Positions 38,392-41,531 of a stretch of 41,531 nt of DNA are shown here, in pieces (position 1 is the first letter of the stretch; each line of letters starts with the position of its first letter). The notes below the pieces were generated by a model, which worked only from the letters and a program-made list of their open reading frames with translations, was not told where the DNA came from and ran no database searches. The stretch lies in contig CALXSH010000013.1 of NCBI GenBank assembly GCA_944391065.1, forward strand, positions 1-41,531. The letters are read 5' to 3'. A program made the position numbers and the translations under genes. Source of the DNA: an uncultured Kiritimatiellota bacterium. Its GTDB lineage: Bacteria > Verrucomicrobiota > Kiritimatiellia > RFP12 > DVOR01.

Positions 38392-40076
38392 GGACGGGAC
38401 TCGGGTCTGAAGATGGCCGGATCGAGCGCAATGCCGGAGGCAGCCAGCGTGTCAAAGAAGGAGGGCACCGCCCCCGTGGGCAGAAGCTGCCCGTGAATGC
38501 GGCCGTTCGCGTCGATGCCGCTCTGACGGAAGGTGAAGAGGTCCTGCATGACGATCTGCGGCCCCTCCATACCCATCAGCTCGGAGATGGCCACGATACG
38601 GCGCGAACCGTCCGCGAGGCGCGCTTCCTGCACGATGATGTCGACGGCGGAGGCAATCTGCTCGCGGATGGCGCGCGACGGCAGTTCGACGCCTGACATC
38701 AGCACCATTGTTTCCAAGCGGGAGATGACGTCACGGGGCGAATTGGCGTGGACGGTCGTCAGCGAACCGTCATGGCCCGTATTCATTGCCTGCAGCATGT
38801 CCAGCGCCTCGCCGCCGCGGCATTCGCCGACGATAATGCGGTCGGGACGCATGCGCAGCGCGTTGCGTACCAGGTCACGGATTGTAACGGCGCCCTTCCC
38901 CTCAATGTTCGGCGGACGGGCCTCGAGGCGGACGACGTGAGGCTGGTTGAGCCTGAGTTCCGCCGCGTCTTCGATGGTCAGAATGCGGTCGGTATGCGGG
39001 ATGAAGCCGGAGAGCACGTTCAGCAGCGTCGTCTTGCCGGAACCCGTTCCGCCCGCGACGACAATGTTTTTGCGCAGGCGGACGCAGACCGAGAGAAAGT
39101 CGGCCATGCTGTCGGTCCACGTGCCGAACCGCACAAAGTCCTCGCGAGTCAGGACACGCTTGGCGAACTTACGGATGGTGATGCAGGGGCCGGAGAGGGA
39201 GAGTGGGGGAATGATGGCGTTGACACGCGAACCGTCCTTCAGACGCGCATCCACATAGGGTTGGCTCTCGTCGATGCGGCGCCCGAGCGGTGCTACGATA
39301 CGTTCAATAATCGAGAGGATGCTGGCGTCGTCCATGAAGGTCTGATCCGTCAGCTCCAGCTGTCCGTGACGCTCGACATAGACGCTGTCCGGCCCATTGA
39401 TCATGATTTCCGTTACTGAATCGTCGGCCAGGAACCGTTCGATCGGGCCGAGACGCACGGCCTCGTTGAAAATCTCTTCCAGCAGGCTGTCCGAATCGAG
39501 TCCGGCCGGCAGAGCGTTGCGCGCGTTGACCTCCGCGAGGATGGACGCGAGCGTCTCGCGGACGCGGCGGCTCAGTTCATCCTGAGAGAGCGCGGAGGTC
39601 GCCAGGCGCTTCAGGTCGAGGCGCCGGATCAGCTCCGTATGGATTTGATCCTTGACCTGGCGCCGGATGGCGGTTTCCCGCGTGTCACGCCGCGGTGCGG
39701 CGGGCTGAGGCGACGGCGGAGGCGGAGGCTGCGGGGCGACCGGCATGGGTTCGGGCTGTCGGGGCGCCGGCTGCTGGGCAGGCTGTCTCGGTGCGACGCG
39801 CACCAGCGTGCCGCCAAGCGACAGAATGTCGTTCGGTCCCAATGCGGTGACGCCGGCGATGGGGGCGGAATTGACGGACGTCCCGTTCGACGACCCGAGG
39901 TCTTCCACCCAGGCACCAGTCGGCGCCAGGATAAGCTTGGCATGGAGTTCGCTGATGCTGGGATCCTCCAGCGTGATGTCGCAGGAGGTGCCGCGCCCGA
40001 TCAGATAGGCGCCGCAGTCCAGCGAAATCTGTTGTGAGTTCTGCCCCGGCAGGGCGACCGTCAGCGTGTAATCCAT
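38388..40076 (-). CDS. cpaF: CpaF/TadA secretion ATPase with N-terminal FHA domain
   Basis: A 562-residue fusion. Residues 20-95 form an FHA phosphothreonine-binding domain ([29 protein letters not shown]). Residues 95-130 are a Pro/Gln-rich linker. The rest is a T2SSE ATPase with [17 protein letters not shown] text (VTEIMINGP), Walker [13 protein letters not shown], the Asp box, Walker [17 protein letters not shown] and [10 protein letters not shown]. It powers Tad pilus assembly. The FHA domain suggests control by a Ser/Thr kinase or docking to a phosphoprotein; no such kinase is in the window. GAGGAAA precedes the ATG. Confidence 0.93.
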   Translation of the reverse strand: MDYTLTVALPGQNSQQISLDCGAYLIGRGTSCDITLEDPSISELHAKLILAPTGAWVEDLGSSNGTSVNSAPIAGVTALGPNDILSLGGTLVRVAPRQPAQQPAPRQPEPMPVAPQPPPPPSPQPAAPRRDTRETAIRRQVKDQIHTELIRRLDLKRLATSALSQDELSRRVRETLASILAEVNARNALPAGLDSDSLLEEIFNEAVRLGPIERFLADDSVTEIMINGPDSVYVERHGQLELTDQTFMDDASILSIIERIVAPLGRRIDESQPYVDARLKDGSRVNAIIPPLSLSGPCITIRKFAKRVLTREDFVRFGTWTDSMADFLSVCVRLRKNIVVAGGTGSGKTTLLNVLSGFIPHTDRILTIEDAAELRLNQPHVVRLEARPPNIEGKGAVTIRDLVRNALRMRPDRIIVGECRGGEALDMLQAMNTGHDGSLTTVHANSPRDVISRLETMVLMSGVELPSRAIREQIASAVDIIVQEARLADGSRRIVAISELMGMEGPQIVMQDLFTFRQSGIDANGRIHGQLLPTGAVPSFFDTLAASGIALDPAIFRPESRP

Positions 40077-40087
40077 GACGTTTCCTC

Positions 40088-40888
40088 TCAGCGCTTGCGC
40101 AGCAGCGTCTTCTGGCGCTCTTGATTGAGGCCTTCAAGGGTCGCGCGGATCCGTTCGAAATTGACCTGCGGCAGCTCCTTCTCGTAGGATTGATCCTCCG
40201 GATTGCGGAGGGCAAAGGTCAGACGGCCACGCATCTGTTCGGCGAAGGTCAGCACCTCGGCCTCATGCGGGGTCACCTCCAGCGTCACCATGGAGTAGGA
40301 GGATGGCACGCCGCGCGTGCCGGTCTCTTGGCCTGTTGCCAAGACCAGCACGTCCTGCAGGATGGTCATCGTGATCAGCTCGGTCTCTCCGGGGACCGTC
40401 TTGCTGGGCAGCGCGAAGGTGCCGAGAATGTCGACGTGGTCGGTGGGACGCACCATGTTGCTGACGCTGGAGACCGCGGAGACCGAGACCGAGAGCGCGC
40501 GCATCTTGGGCTTGAGCATCCCGGCCAGACCGCGCTCCTCCGGCGCGCCGCCTTCGATATCAGACCAGAGCAGCGGCCGCCGTCCCTCCACGCCCATGGC
40601 CAGACGCCGTCCGACCAGACGCAGCGCGACGTTGCCTTCAGGCCGGATCACCTGACCGCGCAGGGCCTTTTCGGGAAAACTCATGATGCCCAAGTCGTCC
40701 TGCGTCAGGCGCGTGCCGGCCGGCAGCGCCTTGACAGGGACGATGACGTCGACCTTTCGGTTGGCCCGGTCAAAGGCCGCCTTCTCCTCGGCCAGACGCT
40801 CCTCCTGCGCCGCAATGTACTGGCCGGCCAGAAAGGCCGCCAAAAGACCGATCAGGACGGAGACCGCGAGAATGATTTTCTGCTTCAT
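40088..40888 (-). CDS. cpaB: Tad pilus assembly protein CpaB/RcpC
   Basis: A 266-residue periplasmic protein with an N-terminal membrane anchor (IILAVSVLIGLLAAFLAG, about residues 4-21). A SAF-type domain follows (VIVPVKALPAGTRLTQDDLGIMSFP), then the RcpC/CpaB domain with VRPTDHVDILGTF and VTLEVTPHEAEVLTFAEQ, the standard family strands. CpaB lies between the secretin and the inner-membrane platform. It is followed by cpaF after 11 bases. Confidence 0.92.
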   Translation of the reverse strand: MKQKIILAVSVLIGLLAAFLAGQYIAAQEERLAEEKAAFDRANRKVDVIVPVKALPAGTRLTQDDLGIMSFPEKALRGQVIRPEGNVALRLVGRRLAMGVEGRRPLLWSDIEGGAPEERGLAGMLKPKMRALSVSVSAVSSVSNMVRPTDHVDILGTFALPSKTVPGETELITMTILQDVLVLATGQETGTRGVPSSYSMVTLEVTPHEAEVLTFAEQMRGRLTFALRNPEDQSYEKELPQVNFERIRATLEGLNQERQKTLLRKR

Positions 40889-40912
40889 GGCGTCACCTGT
40901 TTGGAGAGCCCG

Positions 40913-41506
40913 TCATAGAGCTTTGATTTTCTGTACGGAGAAGACGACCCGCGAGCCGGAGGCGGGATTGTCGAGAGCCCGGGCCTGAACCGAGAGGACC
41001 CTGTCGCCACGTTGCCAGGCGCCCGGAAAGACCGGACTCCAGCCGGCCGGTGCGGCCGCCGCGGCGAGCGCCGCCTCGACATCGGCCGGAGATCCCGGGT
41101 GGACACCCTCAATCAGCCGGACGTTGCCGGTGTCGATGACGTAGTCGCAGGAGAGCCCGAAGGCCGGCAGATCATCGGGATAGGTGCAGATGCCGCGCCG
41201 CGGCATCACCGTATCCTCTTCGAAGACAAAGACGGTTCTGCCGACGGTCAGTGTCTTGCCTTTCGACTTGGCCAGCGGCGCGGCCGATGCATAGGTCGGC
41301 AGGGCCCAGACGTCGGCGGTAACGTTGACATCGTTGATGGTGAGCGTCCGCGTCATGGTCCGGGTGGCCCCGAGGGACGTCAGGGTCTCCTCGGCCGTCG
41401 GCGCGGACCAGCGCTGAATTATCTCTCCAACCAAGATGCCGGCGCAGGCCAAGGTGGCCAACAGCAGGACCTTGCGGACAATCGGATGACGTAGTGTGAT
41501 GAGCAT
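40913..41506 (-). CDS. unrecognised anchored protein, first gene of the Tad operon in this window
   Basis: I do not recognise a family. The 197 residues have a basic N-terminus and one hydrophobic helix (VLLLATLACAGILVGEII, about residues 13-30), then a predicted periplasmic part of mostly beta/loop character. It contains two Cys (in GICTYP and LSCDY) that could form a disulfide. The position, 24 bases before cpaB and under its own promoter, suggests an accessory Tad pilus factor, possibly a pilus-system lipoprotein-like or sensor component; this is inference from context. The ATG at 41506 has no Shine-Dalgarno site and lies six bases after a -10 box. Confidence 0.75.
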   Translation of the reverse strand: MLITLRHPIVRKVLLLATLACAGILVGEIIQRWSAPTAEETLTSLGATRTMTRTLTINDVNVTADVWALPTYASAAPLAKSKGKTLTVGRTVFVFEEDTVMPRRGICTYPDDLPAFGLSCDYVIDTGNVRLIEGVHPGSPADVEAALAAAAAPAGWSPVFPGAWQRGDRVLSVQARALDNPASGSRVVFSVQKIKAL

Positions 41507-41512
41507 GGACGT

Positions 41513-41518
41513 AGTCTA
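41513..41518 (-). promoter_or_regulatory. -10 box of the Tad operon, predicted leaderless start
   Basis: On the minus strand TAGACT (41513-41518) is followed by six bases and then the ATG at 41506, the same geometry as at 15475-15487. The -35 box would fall outside the window, so this call rests on the -10 box alone. Confidence 0.5.
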
Positions 41519-41531
41519 GCACATCCGCTGT

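Overview
The window looks like a chromosomal segment of an anaerobic, GC-rich, Gram-negative bacterium. Pyruvate:ferredoxin oxidoreductase points to anaerobic metabolism, and LpxI (lipid A pathway) with UppP points to a diderm envelope. A compact F-type ATP synthase operon, a Tad pilus operon with an FHA-fused CpaF, and an OlsF-like bifunctional acyltransferase fit an uncultured member of the PVC group such as Kiritimatiellota. The taxonomic guess is inference from gene content only. I saw no tRNA, rRNA, CRISPR array, transposase or phage genes.

Layout, left half (+ strand unless stated): a Fic-domain protein (198-1709); a repeat-rich gene-free stretch (1710-2230); a parvulin-type PPIase, Tex and a tRNA-dihydrouridine synthase (2231-6447); pyrH-frr with its own promoter, then an Ala/Pro-rich membrane protein ending in a terminator (6555-8880); the complete F1Fo ATP synthase operon atpBEFHAGDC with a strong terminator (8983-15397); then an NtrB/NtrC-like two-component pair followed by an exported protein full of DnaJ-type CxxCxGxG motifs (15487-18922).

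Middle: a minus-strand cluster metK-uppP-ftsB/divIC-like-lpxI (22210 down to 19042) ends in a terminator. The metK leader carries what I read as a SAM-II-class riboswitch followed by a terminator-like hairpin; this is the most notable regulatory element in the window. A 1509-residue SNF2 helicase is divergent from it. A 747-base gene-free stretch follows. It holds four copies of a 12-bp palindrome at exactly 23-bp spacing, and a dispersed repeat that also occurs upstream of the parvulin gene.

Right half: fba (class II aldolase) and nifJ (PFOR) on the + strand link glycolysis to fermentative acetyl-CoA and reduced ferredoxin. They converge, through back-to-back terminators, on a tightly packed nine-gene minus-strand operon. 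In transcription order this is: an anchored unknown protein, cpaB, cpaF, tadB, tadC, an OlsF-like acyltransferase, rfbD-like, queE-like and an alpha/beta hydrolase. Most of its junctions overlap by 4 bp. The pilin, secretin and prepilin peptidase genes expected for a Tad system are not in the window.

Three genes (the histidine kinase, the SNF2 helicase and the first gene of the Tad operon) have a -10 box only 6-7 bases before the ATG, which predicts leaderless mRNAs. Large ORFs antisense to tex, nifJ, the ATP synthase genes and the SNF2 gene are high-GC shadows and were discarded.
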